From assembly GCF_000384215.1 (NCBI RefSeq), contig NZ_KB913032.1, forward strand, positions 9,075,605-9,139,604: a stretch of DNA of 64,000 bases. Direction: 5' to 3'. Within the stretch, counting starts at the first letter, position 1. Each line of letters starts with the position of its first letter. The notes beneath the pieces are model-generated. The model saw only the letters and a list, made by a program, of their open reading frames with translations. It had not been told where the DNA came from and made no database searches. The position numbers were made by a program, and so were the translations under genes. The stretch comes from Amycolatopsis alba DSM 44262. GTDB lineage: Bacteria > Actinomycetota > Actinomycetes > Mycobacteriales > Pseudonocardiaceae. This document shows, piece by piece, positions 1 to 8,668 of this stretch.

Positions 1-2
1 AG

Positions 3-245
3 CCGAACGACTGGGGCCTCGGTTTCGAGATCCGCGACCACAAGAGTCCACATTGGACCGGCTCGTCGAGCTCGCCGCGGACCTTCGGCCACTTCGGGCA
101 GTCCGGCACGTTCCTCTGGGTCGATCCCGACGCCGGTGCCGCCTGCGTCGCGCTCACCGACCGGGCTTTCGGCCCGTGGGCGGCCGAGGTGTGGCCGCCC
201 TACACCGACGCGGTGCTCGCCGAACTGCGCGGCGTCACTCCATGA
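3..245 (+). CDS. Serine hydrolase, beta-lactamase class C family (C-terminal fragment)
   Basis: Only the last 80 codons are in the window; the 5' part is cut off. The readable tail has a HFGQSGTFLWVDP segment, which matches the H-x-G box near the C-terminus of class C beta-lactamase/D-alanyl-D-alanine carboxypeptidase-like hydrolases (box three of the S-x-x-K / Y-x-N / H-x-G set). The first two boxes would lie outside the window. The stop overlaps the 3' end of the convergent dehydrogenase gene by 11 bases. Substrate cannot be told; such proteins are often esterases or peptidases rather than true beta-lactamases. Confidence 0.7.
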   Translation, partial: PNDWGLGFEIRDHKSPHWTGSSSSPRTFGHFGQSGTFLWVDPDAGAACVALTDRAFGPWAAEVWPPYTDAVLAELRGVTP

Positions 246-1176
246 CCCGGATCGGGGAACCTGCCTGGAAGGCCGCGATGTCCTCGACCGCGTCGCGGTA
301 GAAGATCTCGTAGGTCTCCCTGGTGACGTAGCCGATGTGCGGGGTGAGCACGACGTTGTCCAGCGTCCGCAGCGGATGCTCCGCCGGTAGCGGCTCGACG
401 TCGTAGACATCCAGCGCGGCGACCGCGATCTCCTTGCGGCGTAAGGAATCCACCAGGGCGGCTTCGTCGACGATGGGGCCGCGCGAGGTGTTGACCAGCA
501 TCGCCGTGGGCTTCATCGCGGCGAGTTCGGGCGCGCCGACCAGCCCCCGGCTGCGGTCGCTGAGCACCAGGTGGACCGAAAGGACGTCCGCGCGGGCGAA
601 CAGTTCGTCCTTCGACACCGCCGCCACGCCGTGGGGTTCGGCCTTCTCCCTGGTCAGGTTCTGGCTCCAGGCGATGGTCTCCATACCGAACGCCTGGCCG
701 ATCCTGGCCGCGCCCGCGCCGAGCCTGCCGAGTCCCAGCAGTCCGAGGGTCTTGCCGGACAGGATCGTGCCGACCGTCGTCTGCCAGCCGCCCTCGCGCA
801 TGTTCTTCGACTCCACCGGCACGTTCCGCGCGGCGGCGAGGATCAGCGCCCAGGTGTGCTCGGCCGCCGGGGCCGCGATGTACCCGGTGGAGGAGACGAC
901 CACGCCGTTGCGCCGGGCGGCGGCCACGTCGATCGCGGCGTTGCGGTGCCCGGTGCTCACCAGCAGCTTGAGCGAAGGCAGCCTGTCGAGGACCTCGGCG
1001 GGGAAGCGGGTGCGCTCGCGCATCGCGACCACGACGTCGAAGTCCCGCAGGCGGGCCACCACGTCGGCGGGGTCCTCGAACGGCTTCGTGAACACCTCGA
1101 CCTCGGCACCGAGAGAGTCCCAGTCGGCGTAGTCGAGTGCGACGTTCTGGTAGTCGTCAAGAACTGCGATCTTCAT
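235..1176 (-). CDS. D-2-hydroxyacid dehydrogenase family protein
   Basis: A 313-residue NAD(P)-dependent oxidoreductase that interconverts 2-hydroxy and 2-oxo acids, presumably cytoplasmic. The N-terminal catalytic half is followed by a Rossmann segment with GLGRLGAG near residue 150. The arginine-bearing NTSRGPIVDEAAL block and the TPHIGY block with the catalytic histidine sit in the expected order towards the C-terminus. Length is normal for the family. The specific substrate (glycerate, phosphoglycerate, lactate-like) cannot be read from sequence. It stands alone, facing away from the next gene and overlapping the hydrolase tail at its 3' end. Confidence 0.85.
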   Translation of the reverse strand: MKIAVLDDYQNVALDYADWDSLGAEVEVFTKPFEDPADVVARLRDFDVVVAMRERTRFPAEVLDRLPSLKLLVSTGHRNAAIDVAAARRNGVVVSSTGYIAAPAAEHTWALILAAARNVPVESKNMREGGWQTTVGTILSGKTLGLLGLGRLGAGAARIGQAFGMETIAWSQNLTREKAEPHGVAAVSKDELFARADVLSVHLVLSDRSRGLVGAPELAAMKPTAMLVNTSRGPIVDEAALVDSLRRKEIAVAALDVYDVEPLPAEHPLRTLDNVVLTPHIGYVTRETYEIFYRDAVEDIAAFQAGSPIRVME

Positions 1177-1234
1177 GGGCCCAGGCTAGGGTTCGGACCC
1201 TGGAACCGCACAGGGTGCCGACGGGGAGGAAGGC

Positions 1235-1891
1235 ATGGACGTGGACGAGGGCAAGATCCTGGCCTGGACCGAGGCCGAGCGGCTGAGCGTCGCGGACCTG
1301 CTCGACGACCTCGACGAGCAGGACTGGCCGGCGGCCACACTGTGTCCGAAATGGACGGTCCACCAACTGGCCGCCCACCTGGCGCTGTCGCCCAGGACCG
1401 GCCTCAAGGACACCATCATCGGCGCCATCAAGGCCAGGGGCGACTGGGACCGGATGACCGCCGACCAGGCGATCGAGCACGCCACCCGGTTCTCCCCCGC
1501 CGAACTCGTCGCCCAGATCCGCGAGGACGCGGGGTCGGCCCACCGTTCCCCCGGCGCCAAGCCGATCGACCCGCTCGCCGACGTCCTCATCCACGGCCAG
1601 GACATCGTCCGCCCGCTGGGCCGCACCCGGCCGATGCCGGAACAGCCGGCGATCGCGGCGATCGACCACATCCTCGCGAGCCCGTTCTGGGGCGCGCGCA
1701 AACGCTGCAAGGGCGTGACGATGATCGCCACGGACGCCGGCTGGACCGGCGGCACGGGCCCCGACGAGGTGCGCGGCCCGCTCGCCGACCTGCTCCTCGC
1801 GGCGACCGGCCGGGGCGCGGGCCTGGCCGCGCTCACCGGGCCGGGCGCGAAGCGGATCGGCGCCCACTGCAACCCGCCGGTCGAGGTCTAG
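1235..1891 (+). CDS. Maleylpyruvate isomerase family, mycothiol-dependent (DinB-like) protein
   Basis: A 218-residue protein with the N-terminal pattern of the actinobacterial TIGR03083/DinB-2 family: a LCPKWTVHQLAAHLAL segment near residue 40 carrying the first metal-ligand histidine, and a LIHGQDIVRPLG segment near residue 120 with another. Family members are metal-binding four-helix bundles; characterised ones use mycothiol as cofactor or act as thiol transferases, but most are of unknown substrate. It starts at ATG with GGAGGAAGG just upstream. The stop overlaps the end of the convergent nuclease gene by 4 bases. Confidence 0.7.
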   Translation: MDVDEGKILAWTEAERLSVADLLDDLDEQDWPAATLCPKWTVHQLAAHLALSPRTGLKDTIIGAIKARGDWDRMTADQAIEHATRFSPAELVAQIREDAGSAHRSPGAKPIDPLADVLIHGQDIVRPLGRTRPMPEQPAIAAIDHILASPFWGARKRCKGVTMIATDAGWTGGTGPDEVRGPLADLLLAATGRGAGLAALTGPGAKRIGAHCNPPVEV

Positions 1892-3084
1892 CGCGGGACG
1901 AACACGTCGACCCGCACCAGGTGGTGGTCCGAAGCGTCGTTGAGCCGGGCCAGCGGTGAATCGGGCAGCGGCCAGAAGACCTCGGCGCGCCAGGGGAACA
2001 GGCCCTTGGACGGCAGGACGTAGTCGATCCGCAGGTTCCCCGGCGCGTTGTCGTTGAAGTCGCCGGTGTCGAAGTACGGGTCGCCCTTCTGGCCGATATT
2101 GGCGCCTGCCTGGTCCTGAGCCGCCCGTACGCCGCCTTCGCTGCCCGGACGCGTCTCGATGACGCGAGGCGCGTTCAGCAGGCGTGAGATCGCGCCTGGG
2201 ACGCTGTCGCCGTCGAGCGGGTCGGAGTTGTGGTCTCCGGCGATGACGAACTTCTCGTGCGCGCCCAGCCCGCCGCGGCGGCCGCGGTCGTCGCGGATGT
2301 AGCGGTTTTTGCCGGGGGTCACGTAATCCGCCCAGAAGCGGATCTCGTCGTTGTTGCGGGTGCCGTTGCGGTCTTCGGGGCCGTCGAAGGTGGGCGGCGT
2401 CGGGTGCGCGGCCAGGAAGTGCACGGTCGAGCGGCCGACGCGGATCGGGAGGTCCCAGTGGGACTTCGACGACAGGCGCAGCACGTCGAGCGCCTGCGGC
2501 GAGTACCAGTCGTTCGGCGCCGGGGTGGCCGGGTCGTCCGGGAGCAGCGCGCCCGGCATGTCCTTCCAGAGGAACTTCTGGAAGGTCCGCGCGCGCTGGG
2601 TGTCGATCGGGTACTTGGACAGCACGAGCATGCCGTACTGGCCCTCGAAGAGGCCGAAGCCGTGCGCGTCGTTGCCGCCGCCGACCTGGCCGTTGCGGTC
2701 GAGGTCGAAGCCGGTCGCGACGCCGGTGTTCGACGGCGCGGTGAAGGCGTACGGGTAGTCGATCGGCGCGGCGCCGTTCTGGCCGCGTTTCAGGTAGTTC
2801 TCGCGGAACAGGTCCGCGGCGCGGTTGCCCGGCACGTAGTCGAACTCGTTGATCAGCAGCACGTCGGGCCGGTTGCGCTGGATCACCTCGGCGACCTCGT
2901 TCGCCTGCGCGTTGCCCGGCTGCGACAGGTCGGTCACCAGCTGACCGGCGGCTCCGCGGTTGAGCGAAGCGTTGTACGTCGCGAAGCGGACGTTCTGCCC
3001 GACGGTGGCTTCCGCCGGGGCGGCGGCCGGCAGCGTCCCGGCCAGCAAAGCGCCCGAGGTGAGCACGGCGGCGATGCGTTTCAC
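1888..3084 (-). CDS. Secreted endonuclease/exonuclease/phosphatase family protein
   Basis: A 398-residue phosphodiesterase-type enzyme. Residues 1-27 form a Sec signal peptide (MKR, hydrophobic core, APAEA). The EEP fold is shown by INEFDYVPG (metal-binding glutamate), the GDHNSDPLDGDS block (Asp/Asn of the active site) and the C-terminal SDHHLVRVDV (catalytic Asp-His). Likely substrates are nucleic acids or phospholipid head groups outside the cell; which one cannot be told. The gene starts 135 bases from the divergent membrane-protein gene, so the TetR-type operators in that gap may also affect it. Confidence 0.85.
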   Translation of the reverse strand: MKRIAAVLTSGALLAGTLPAAAPAEATVGQNVRFATYNASLNRGAAGQLVTDLSQPGNAQANEVAEVIQRNRPDVLLINEFDYVPGNRAADLFRENYLKRGQNGAAPIDYPYAFTAPSNTGVATGFDLDRNGQVGGGNDAHGFGLFEGQYGMLVLSKYPIDTQRARTFQKFLWKDMPGALLPDDPATPAPNDWYSPQALDVLRLSSKSHWDLPIRVGRSTVHFLAAHPTPPTFDGPEDRNGTRNNDEIRFWADYVTPGKNRYIRDDRGRRGGLGAHEKFVIAGDHNSDPLDGDSVPGAISRLLNAPRVIETRPGSEGGVRAAQDQAGANIGQKGDPYFDTGDFNDNAPGNLRIDYVLPSKGLFPWRAEVFWPLPDSPLARLNDASDHHLVRVDVFVPR

Positions 3085-3160
3085 GGTCTACCTCCCAGAG
3101 TCGGTGCGACCTTACGCAGCCGGATGGCCGCACGGGTGAGCTTCAGGTGAACAGCACCAC

Positions 3161-3208
3161 TTGAACGCGTTCAAAATCTGGGCTACGGTACTTCTTGAAC
3201 ACGTTCAA
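3161..3208. promoter_or_regulatory. Promoter with two TetR-type operators
   Basis: Two near-identical 14-bp palindromes, TTGAACGCGTTCAA at 3161-3174 and TTGAACACGTTCAA at 3195-3208, lie 34 bases centre to centre. The first contains a -35-like TTGAAC (3161-3166), followed 17 bases later by a -10-like TACGGT (3184-3189). The second covers the expected transcription start and abuts the ribosome binding site (AAAGGAGG at 3208-3214). This is the layout expected of an autoregulated TetR-family circuit; the tetR gene lies directly downstream of the membrane-protein gene. The binding protein is inferred from neighbourhood. Confidence 0.7.
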
Positions 3209-3219
3209 AAGGAGGCCCC

Positions 3220-3642
3220 ATGCAACCCGTAGTCATGGCCTACGCGCTCTACCTGGCCATCACCGTCCCCCTGACCGTCCTGGTCGCCCGCACGCTGAGC
3301 AGGCACGGCAAGACGTTCCTGGAGGACGTCTTCCAGGACAAGCAAGCGCTGGCGCATTCGGTCAACCAACTGCTCGTCGTCGGGTTCTACCTGGTCAGCC
3401 TGGGTTTCGTGACCCTGTTCCTGACCAGCAACGACACCGTCCTCGACGCGCGCGACGTCTTCGAGATGCTGTCGGTCAAGGTCGGCACCGTGGCGCTCGT
3501 GCTCGGCGTGATGCACGTCGGGAACGTGCTGGTGTTCAACGGGATCCGGCGCAAGCACCTCAACCAGGCGACCGCGCGGCCCGTGCCCGTGCCGCAGCCC
3601 TATCCGGGCAACCCGGCGCCCGCTCCGCACCCGGCGCCCTGA
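3220..3642 (+). CDS. Small integral membrane protein of unknown function
   Basis: A 140-residue protein with three hydrophobic stretches (about residues 5-25, 45-68 and 85-107) separated by short charged loops, then a Pro-rich cytoplasmic or external tail (PVPVPQPYPGNPAPAPHPAP). I recognise no catalytic motif. It starts at ATG behind a strong AAAGGAGG site and a promoter loaded with two TTGAAC palindromes. The tetR gene begins 14 bases after its stop, so the two form one unit and this protein is the probable main target of the repressor. An exporter or stress-related role would be a guess. Confidence 0.75.
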   Translation: MQPVVMAYALYLAITVPLTVLVARTLSRHGKTFLEDVFQDKQALAHSVNQLLVVGFYLVSLGFVTLFLTSNDTVLDARDVFEMLSVKVGTVALVLGVMHVGNVLVFNGIRRKHLNQATARPVPVPQPYPGNPAPAPHPAP

Positions 3643-3656
3643 CCGGATAACGTGCA

Positions 3657-4337
3657 GTGGTGGCGAAGAGTGAGGAAACCAGGTCGCTGATCGTGGCGAC
3701 CGCGTTGCGGCTGTTCGCGGAGAACGGCTACGACCGCACGACCATGCGGGCCATCGCGGGCGAGGCGGGCGTGTCGGTCGGGAACGCCTACTACTACTTC
3801 GCCTCGAAAGACCAGCTGATCCAGGGTTTCTACGACGAGATCGCCAAAGGGCACCTGACGATGGCGCGCCAGGCGATCGAAGGTGAGCAGGATTTCAGCG
3901 CGCGGCTCAAGACCGTCCTGCTCACCTGGCTCGACGTCGCCGAGCCGTACCACCGCTTCGGCACCCAGCTCTTCGTCAACGCCGCAGACCCGGAATCGCC
4001 GCTGAGCCCGTTCAGCGAGGAGTCGGCGCCCGCGCGGGAGTCCTCCGTCGGCCTGATGCGCGACGTCATCGAGGGCTCCGACGCCAAACTCGACCCGGAC
4101 CTGCGCGACGAACTGCCCGATCTGCTGTGGCTGTACCAGATGGGGGTCGTGCTGTTCTGGGTCCACGATCGCTCTCGCGGCCAGAAACGCAGCCGCGTGC
4201 TGGTGGAGCGGACGGTACCGCTGATCGCGCGGCTGGTGGGGCTTTCGCGGCTGCGGGTGCTGCGGCCGGTCAGCCGGGAGATCGTCTCGCTGATCCGGGA
4301 CCTCTCGAAGCGGGACGACACCCCAGAGCGCGTTTAG
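3657..4337 (+). CDS. TetR/AcrR family transcriptional regulator
   Basis: A 226-residue regulator. Residues 5-50 are a TetR helix-turn-helix: ETRSLIVATALRLFAENGYDRTTMRAIAGEAGVSVGNAYYYF. The remainder is the variable ligand-binding domain. Two adjacent GTG codons (3657 and 3660) can serve as start; the second gives MAKSEE. It follows the membrane-protein gene by 14 bases. The palindromes TTGAAC-N2-GTTCAA upstream of that gene are the likely autoregulatory operators. An inverted repeat at 4326-4352 overlaps the stop codon. Confidence 0.85.
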   Translation: MVAKSEETRSLIVATALRLFAENGYDRTTMRAIAGEAGVSVGNAYYYFASKDQLIQGFYDEIAKGHLTMARQAIEGEQDFSARLKTVLLTWLDVAEPYHRFGTQLFVNAADPESPLSPFSEESAPARESSVGLMRDVIEGSDAKLDPDLRDELPDLLWLYQMGVVLFWVHDRSRGQKRSRVLVERTVPLIARLVGLSRLRVLRPVSREIVSLIRDLSKRDDTPERV

Positions 4338-4352
4338 TCGCCTAACGCGCTC
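4326..4352. terminator. Hairpin over the tetR stop codon
   Basis: GAGCGCGTT (4326-4334) pairs with AACGCGCTC (4344-4352), with TAG/CTA able to extend the stem through a one-base bulge. There is no following T-run. It is a plausible stem-type terminator for the tetR unit. Confidence 0.45.
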
Positions 4353-4384
4353 GGGGTACGTGGTGCGGTCTGGCGGCAGAGGGG

Positions 4385-4558
4385 GTCGTGAGTGACAAAT
4401 CGCGTTCTGACGACACTTGTATTTGCTTACCCGCTGGGCGTGGAGGATTCAGGACGTTGAACGTCCTGAATCCTCCCCCGTCAGGTTGTCTGCCACAGGC
4501 AGGTCAGGCGTAGGTACGCAAATACGTGTCCGCTCTAACGACACTTGCCACTCACGAC
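4385..4558. repeat. Nested inverted repeat element in a gene-free gap
   Basis: This lies in the only gene-free stretch over 300 bases (4338-4674). Outer arms GTCGTGAGTGACAA (4385-4398) and TTGCCACTCACGAC (4545-4558) pair with one mismatch. Inside, the GACAC...GTATTTGC and GCAAATACGTGTC arms pair again. At the core is a perfect 17-bp palindrome with a one-base centre (4442-4458 / 4460-4476, starting GGAGGATTCAGGACGTT). No ORF with coding character is present. It could fold into a long branched RNA or cruciform; function unknown. Confidence 0.6.
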
Positions 4559-4585
4559 ACACTCGGCCGACGCCTCACCCGCCCA

Positions 4586-4640
4586 TGTCGCGAAAGCCAC
4601 TTTCGGGACATCAGACGTCGCGAAAGTGGCTTTCGCGACA
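4586..4640. repeat. GCGAAAGCCACTTTCG palindrome, copy 1
   Basis: Two 25-base arms (4586-4610 and 4616-4640) pair with two mismatches around a 5-base centre; each arm is itself nearly palindromic (CGAAAGCCACTTTCG). Copies of the same family occur at 15001-15055 and 45613-45667, and the last is identical over 55 bases when read on the other strand. It sits 35 bases past the end of the GrpB-methyltransferase gene, so it may end that transcript. Confidence 0.75.
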
Positions 4641-4674
4641 CCCGGACCAAGCGGCGGAGACCGCAAGCAGGTGA

Positions 4675-5934
4675 CTAGTCCCGGACGGTTTTGAAGTACA
4701 GGAACCGCGGCTTCGTCCGCAGCGTCATGTACCAGCGCGGGTCGGCCTCGGCGATCGTCTCCTCCGGCATCGGCTCCACCAGCCTGTCGACGGCGAACCC
4801 GGCGTCCCGCACCGCGCCGAACGTCCAGCTCAGCGGCCGCCGGTAGAACTGCACCTTCTGCTTGTACTCCCCCAGCGGGAACTCGTCGTCGAGCAGTTCC
4901 AGCTGGAAGTAGTTGTCCTTCTCGAACCAGCGCCAGTCCTCGCCGGGATGGTGCACCGAGAACACCAGCAGCCCGCCCGGTTTCAGCACCCGCCGGAACT
5001 CCGCCAGCGCCGGCGCCCACTCCTTCAGGTAATGCAGCACCAGTGACGCCGTGATGACGTCGATCGAAGCGTCCTCGAGGAACGTCAGCGGCCGCGAAAC
5101 ATCGGCCGTCTCGAACTTCGCGACGTCCCCGAACTTGTCGTGAGCGACGGCGACCATGCCCGCGCTGGCGTCGACGCCCAGGACGTCCGCGCCCCTCGCC
5201 GCGAGCAGCGCGCTCAGATGACCGGCCGCGCAGCCGACGTCCAGCACCCGCTTGCCCGCCACGTCCCCGGCCAGTTCGACGATGGCGGGGCGGTCGTAAT
5301 GGGCGTTCGTGCTGCTGGTCTCGGCGTGCGCCGCGTAGAGCCGGGCGAAACCGTCGTACTGGGCGGCGCGCGCCCGTTCGATGATCTCGTCGATCACCTC
5401 GGTTTTGGCGTCGGCGTAGTTCTGGATGTACTCCCAGGTGCGCGACGCCAGTTCGCGCTTCTTGGCCTCGTACAGCTTCCGCTCGTCCTCGTGCGCGATC
5501 AGGCGCTCGCGGAAGAGGCGATAGCGCTCGGTCTGGCCGTTGTCCGGCGAGTAGACGTGCAGATTGATGTTGGTGTCCGGGCCTTTGAAGCTTCGGTGCT
5601 TCTCCCACTCCGGCTCGCGGATGACGAGTTTGTAGCCCTCGGCCTCCAACTGCGGCACGTAGGTGTCTTCGTCGTTCGAATCGGCGACGATCAGCATGAT
5701 GTCGATGATCGGTTTCGCGCAGAGCCCCGGCACCGATGTGGAGCCGACGTGCTCCAGGACCAGCGCGCGTTCCCCCAGGATTCCCCTGATGCGCTTGGCT
5801 TCCCTGTCGAACAGCCGCGGCCACTCCGGATCGTATTCGGCCAGGGTGACGGTGGAATTCAGCACCGGAGCCTGACCGACCCAAGCGCTGTTGATGTCGT
5901 CTTCGGTGTAGTCGTCTCGATCGGGTTTAGGCAT
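4675..5934 (-). CDS. GrpB-family nucleotidyltransferase-like / SAM methyltransferase fusion
   Basis: A 419-residue two-domain protein. Residues about 25-185 match the GrpB (UPF0157) family: the GSTSVPGLCAKPIIDIML block carries the GS...D-x-D-like signature of the nucleotidyltransferase superfamily, followed by the INLHVY and FRERL blocks. Residues about 195-410 are a class I SAM-dependent methyltransferase with VLDVGCAAGH as motif I, an acidic GVDAS strand end and VLKPGGLLVFS as motif post-II. GrpB proteins are of poorly known function and usually stand alone at about 170-190 residues. The fusion suggests coupled nucleotidyl transfer and methylation of one substrate, but that is inference. 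Confidence 0.8.
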   Translation of the reverse strand: MPKPDRDDYTEDDINSAWVGQAPVLNSTVTLAEYDPEWPRLFDREAKRIRGILGERALVLEHVGSTSVPGLCAKPIIDIMLIVADSNDEDTYVPQLEAEGYKLVIREPEWEKHRSFKGPDTNINLHVYSPDNGQTERYRLFRERLIAHEDERKLYEAKKRELASRTWEYIQNYADAKTEVIDEIIERARAAQYDGFARLYAAHAETSSTNAHYDRPAIVELAGDVAGKRVLDVGCAAGHLSALLAARGADVLGVDASAGMVAVAHDKFGDVAKFETADVSRPLTFLEDASIDVITASLVLHYLKEWAPALAEFRRVLKPGGLLVFSVHHPGEDWRWFEKDNYFQLELLDDEFPLGEYKQKVQFYRRPLSWTFGAVRDAGFAVDRLVEPMPEETIAEADPRWYMTLRTKPRFLYFKTVRD

Positions 5935-5994
5935 GGATCCCCCTGGTTTCGACTTCTAGGCAGTCGACCAGATTATCGAATCCGAGCGATCTTG

Positions 5995-6849
5995 TCAGCG
6001 AATCGGCAAAGAAAGGATCCTGCCGGTCGCCTCGCGCAGCGCGTCCCGCATCTCGGCCCGTGGCGCCGGCTGCCCGGTGAAGTACTCGGACTGCCCGAAA
6101 GCCTGATGCAGCAACATGTCCAATCCGGTGGCCAGCCGCCCGCCCCGGTCGGCGACGGCTTCGGCGAGCGCGGTCGGCCAGGGGTGGTAGATGACGTCGA
6201 GGACGCAGCCGATCCCGGCGAGCTCCGTCAGATGTGGCCGGACGGCGTCCGGGGGCACGGTGTTCACCAGGACCGCCGAATCCGCGGCGATCTTCCCGAA
6301 GTCGACCTCCGCCCAGCTCAGGACCTCGACGTCGAGCCCGGCCCGCTGAGCCGCCTCGACCGTTTCCGTGGCCCGTGCGGGGTCCCGCACGACGAGACGG
6401 ACCGTCCGCACACCGAGCGCGGCCAGCCCGACGACCGCCGCCGCGGCGGTCCCGCCCGCACCGAGCACGACGGCCGCGTCGTCCGCACCGGGCGAGTACT
6501 CCCCCGCGATCCGCAACGCCTCGGTGACGCCGTCGACGTCGGTGCAGTCGGCCAGCCAGCCGGTTTCCCGGCGCACCAGCGTGTTCGCCGCGCCGACGGC
6601 GGCCGCGCGCGGCGTGACCTCGTCGGCGTACTCCAGCGCCGCCCGTTTCCCCGGCATGGTCACCGAGAACCCGGTCCACTCCGGACCGAGACCGTCGACG
6701 AAGGCGGGCAGTCCCGGACCGTCCATCTCGACGCGTTCATAAGTCCAGCCGTCCAGGCCCAGCGCGCGGAAGGCGGCGCCGTGCAGCACAGGCGAGAGGG
6801 AGTGTTCGACCGGTTTCCCGAGGATCGCGGCCTTGCGCTTAGTAGACAC
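5995..6849 (-). CDS. aroE: Shikimate dehydrogenase
   Basis: A 284-residue enzyme reducing 3-dehydroshikimate to shikimate with NADPH in the aromatic amino acid pathway. The substrate domain has GKPVEHSLSPVLHG near the N-terminus, FSVTMPGKRAAL with the catalytic lysine, and DCTDVDGV with the catalytic aspartate. The cofactor domain has VLGAGGTAAAAV. It starts at GTG inside the 3' end of mltG (11-base overlap), which implies translational coupling. It is the last gene of the minus-strand alaS operon, the usual order in this group of bacteria. Confidence 0.93.
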   Translation of the reverse strand: MSTKRKAAILGKPVEHSLSPVLHGAAFRALGLDGWTYERVEMDGPGLPAFVDGLGPEWTGFSVTMPGKRAALEYADEVTPRAAAVGAANTLVRRETGWLADCTDVDGVTEALRIAGEYSPGADDAAVVLGAGGTAAAAVVGLAALGVRTVRLVVRDPARATETVEAAQRAGLDVEVLSWAEVDFGKIAADSAVLVNTVPPDAVRPHLTELAGIGCVLDVIYHPWPTALAEAVADRGGRLATGLDMLLHQAFGQSEYFTGQPAPRAEMRDALREATGRILSLPIR

Positions 6850-8668
6850 CGCGCCTCTGTGCGTCCAATTTGGCCTTGTTGTGCTCGTCGTTCGTCACCG
6901 TGAAGCAGGAGAGTCCGCTCTTCTCGCATTTGACGAAGAACAGCCAGTCCCCCGCCGCCGGCTTCAGCGCGGCCTGGATCGCCTCCGCGCTCGGGACCGC
7001 GATCGGCGTCGGGGTCAGGCCGACCGACTTGTAGGTGTTGTAGACGCCCGCTTTTTCCCGTTCCTCGGGTTTGGTCAGCAGGGTCGGCCGGTCGAGGACG
7101 TAGTTGACCGTCGAGTCCATCTCGAGCCGCATCTTCTCGTCGAGCCGGTTGTAGATGACCCGCGAGATCTTCCCGAAGTCGGCCTTCACCGCCTCGCGTT
7201 CGATGATCGACGCGATGACGAGCGTCTCGTACGGCGTCTTGCCCTCGCCCTTCGACTGGTCGCTCAGCCCGGCGTTGAGGATGCGATCCGCCGACGTCTT
7301 CACGACGTTGGTGAGCAGTTCCTCCGCCGTCCAGCCGGGCTTGACGTTGAAGATGCCAGGGGCGATGAGCCCTTCGAGCCGCCGGTCCTTGTGCTCGGCC
7401 TTCGTGGCGGACTCGACGGCCCACGACGGGACGCCCAGCTTCGCCAGATCCGCGTTCTCGATCGTCTTCCGCAGTTCCTCGACCGGGATGCAGGTGCTCG
7501 TGCCGTTCAGATCCGCGCAGGAAGCCTTGGACAGCAACGTGTACACCCCTGGCGTCTTTTTGCCGTCGGGCTGGGTGATGTCGTGGAACTGGGTGTACGG
7601 CCTGATCTCGACCTGGCCGACCTTCGACGCGGGGGCGGTCATCTTCTCGACCGCGCTGGCACCGGACATCTTCGTCTTCATGACGTAGTAGCCCTGCTGG
7701 AGCCGCGAGACGGCGGTGTTGTCATCGCCCGCCTTGACGAACGCCTTGCCGCTGGCGACCACTCCGGCCGCCTGGAGCCGGTTGCCGATCGCCGACGTCG
7801 AGTCGCCCTTCTGCACCTCGACGAGGACGTCGCTCTCGCCGGAACCTTCGTAGTCGTCGTAGCCGAAGATCTCGGTGAAGCCGTAGTAGGCGCCGCCGGC
7901 GAGCAGGACGAGCACGGTCAGCGCGGCGATCCAGCCCAGCGCGCGCTTCTTCTTGCGCTTCTTGGGCGGCGGCCCCTGGCGTTCCGGGCGTTCGTCCTCG
8001 ATGCGCTCGGGCTCGGCGCGGTCTTCGTCCTCGAAGCCCTGCTCGTCTTCGTAATCCTCGTAGTCGTCGTACTCGTCATAGTCGTCGTACGCGTCTTCGC
8101 CGAAGATCTCGTCGTATTCCTCTTCGCTGCCCTGAGGCGGCGGAGCAGGAGCCGCGCCGGGGCGCCGGGCGATCGGCGCTTCCCGAACCGCGGGGATGAT
8201 GTCGGTCGGCCGCTCGTCCGGGAGCGGGCCGTCGTCCTCGCGGCGACGGCGGCGGCCGGGACGGGGTGGCTCTTCCTGGGCGTAGGCGGGCATGCCAAGA
8301 CCCTGGTCACCCGGCTGGGGGGACCGTCGCTGCGGGGCGGGCGGTGCCGGTGGCGGCGGTGCGGCCGCGGGTTCCGTGGCCCGCCGGTGCGGGGCCGGAC
8401 GCTGCGCACGGGGTGGCGGCTCCTCGACGGCCCGCCGGGCGCGCGGAGGCGGCTCTTCCGGCGACCGACGCGCGCGGGGCGGCGGTTCGCCGGCCGCACG
8501 CCGCACGGGCGGGGCCTCCGGGGGGTCCTGACGGATGTGCCGCCGTCCCGTCGGCTGGGGTTCGGGCCTGCGACGGGGCGGGGTCGGCGGCGGGCTGGCC
8601 TCTTCAGGCTCCCGCAACCGTCGTCTACCGCCCTGACGGCGTTCGGGCCTGCCGTGGGGCTCGGTCAT
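6839..8668 (-). CDS. mltG: Endolytic murein transglycosylase MltG
   Basis: A 609-residue protein that cleaves nascent peptidoglycan strands and so sets glycan length. Residues about 1-245 are a low-complexity cytoplasmic tail rich in Pro, Arg and Glu, ending in a very acidic Asp/Tyr run. One transmembrane helix follows ([19 protein letters not shown]). The periplasmic part holds the YceG domain with [10 protein letters not shown] carrying the catalytic glutamate. I place the start at ATG 8668, not the longer upstream frame, because that ATG overlaps the ruvX stop as ATGA. The tail is far longer than in E. coli MltG. Confidence 0.9.
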   Translation of the reverse strand: MTEPHGRPERRQGGRRRLREPEEASPPPTPPRRRPEPQPTGRRHIRQDPPEAPPVRRAAGEPPPRARRSPEEPPPRARRAVEEPPPRAQRPAPHRRATEPAAAPPPPAPPAPQRRSPQPGDQGLGMPAYAQEEPPRPGRRRRREDDGPLPDERPTDIIPAVREAPIARRPGAAPAPPPQGSEEEYDEIFGEDAYDDYDEYDDYEDYEDEQGFEDEDRAEPERIEDERPERQGPPPKKRKKKRALGWIAALTVLVLLAGGAYYGFTEIFGYDDYEGSGESDVLVEVQKGDSTSAIGNRLQAAGVVASGKAFVKAGDDNTAVSRLQQGYYVMKTKMSGASAVEKMTAPASKVGQVEIRPYTQFHDITQPDGKKTPGVYTLLSKASCADLNGTSTCIPVEELRKTIENADLAKLGVPSWAVESATKAEHKDRRLEGLIAPGIFNVKPGWTAEELLTNVVKTSADRILNAGLSDQSKGEGKTPYETLVIASIIEREAVKADFGKISRVIYNRLDEKMRLEMDSTVNYVLDRPTLLTKPEEREKAGVYNTYKSVGLTPTPIAVPSAEAIQAALKPAAGDWLFFVKCEKSGLSCFTVTNDEHNKAKLDAQRRGVY

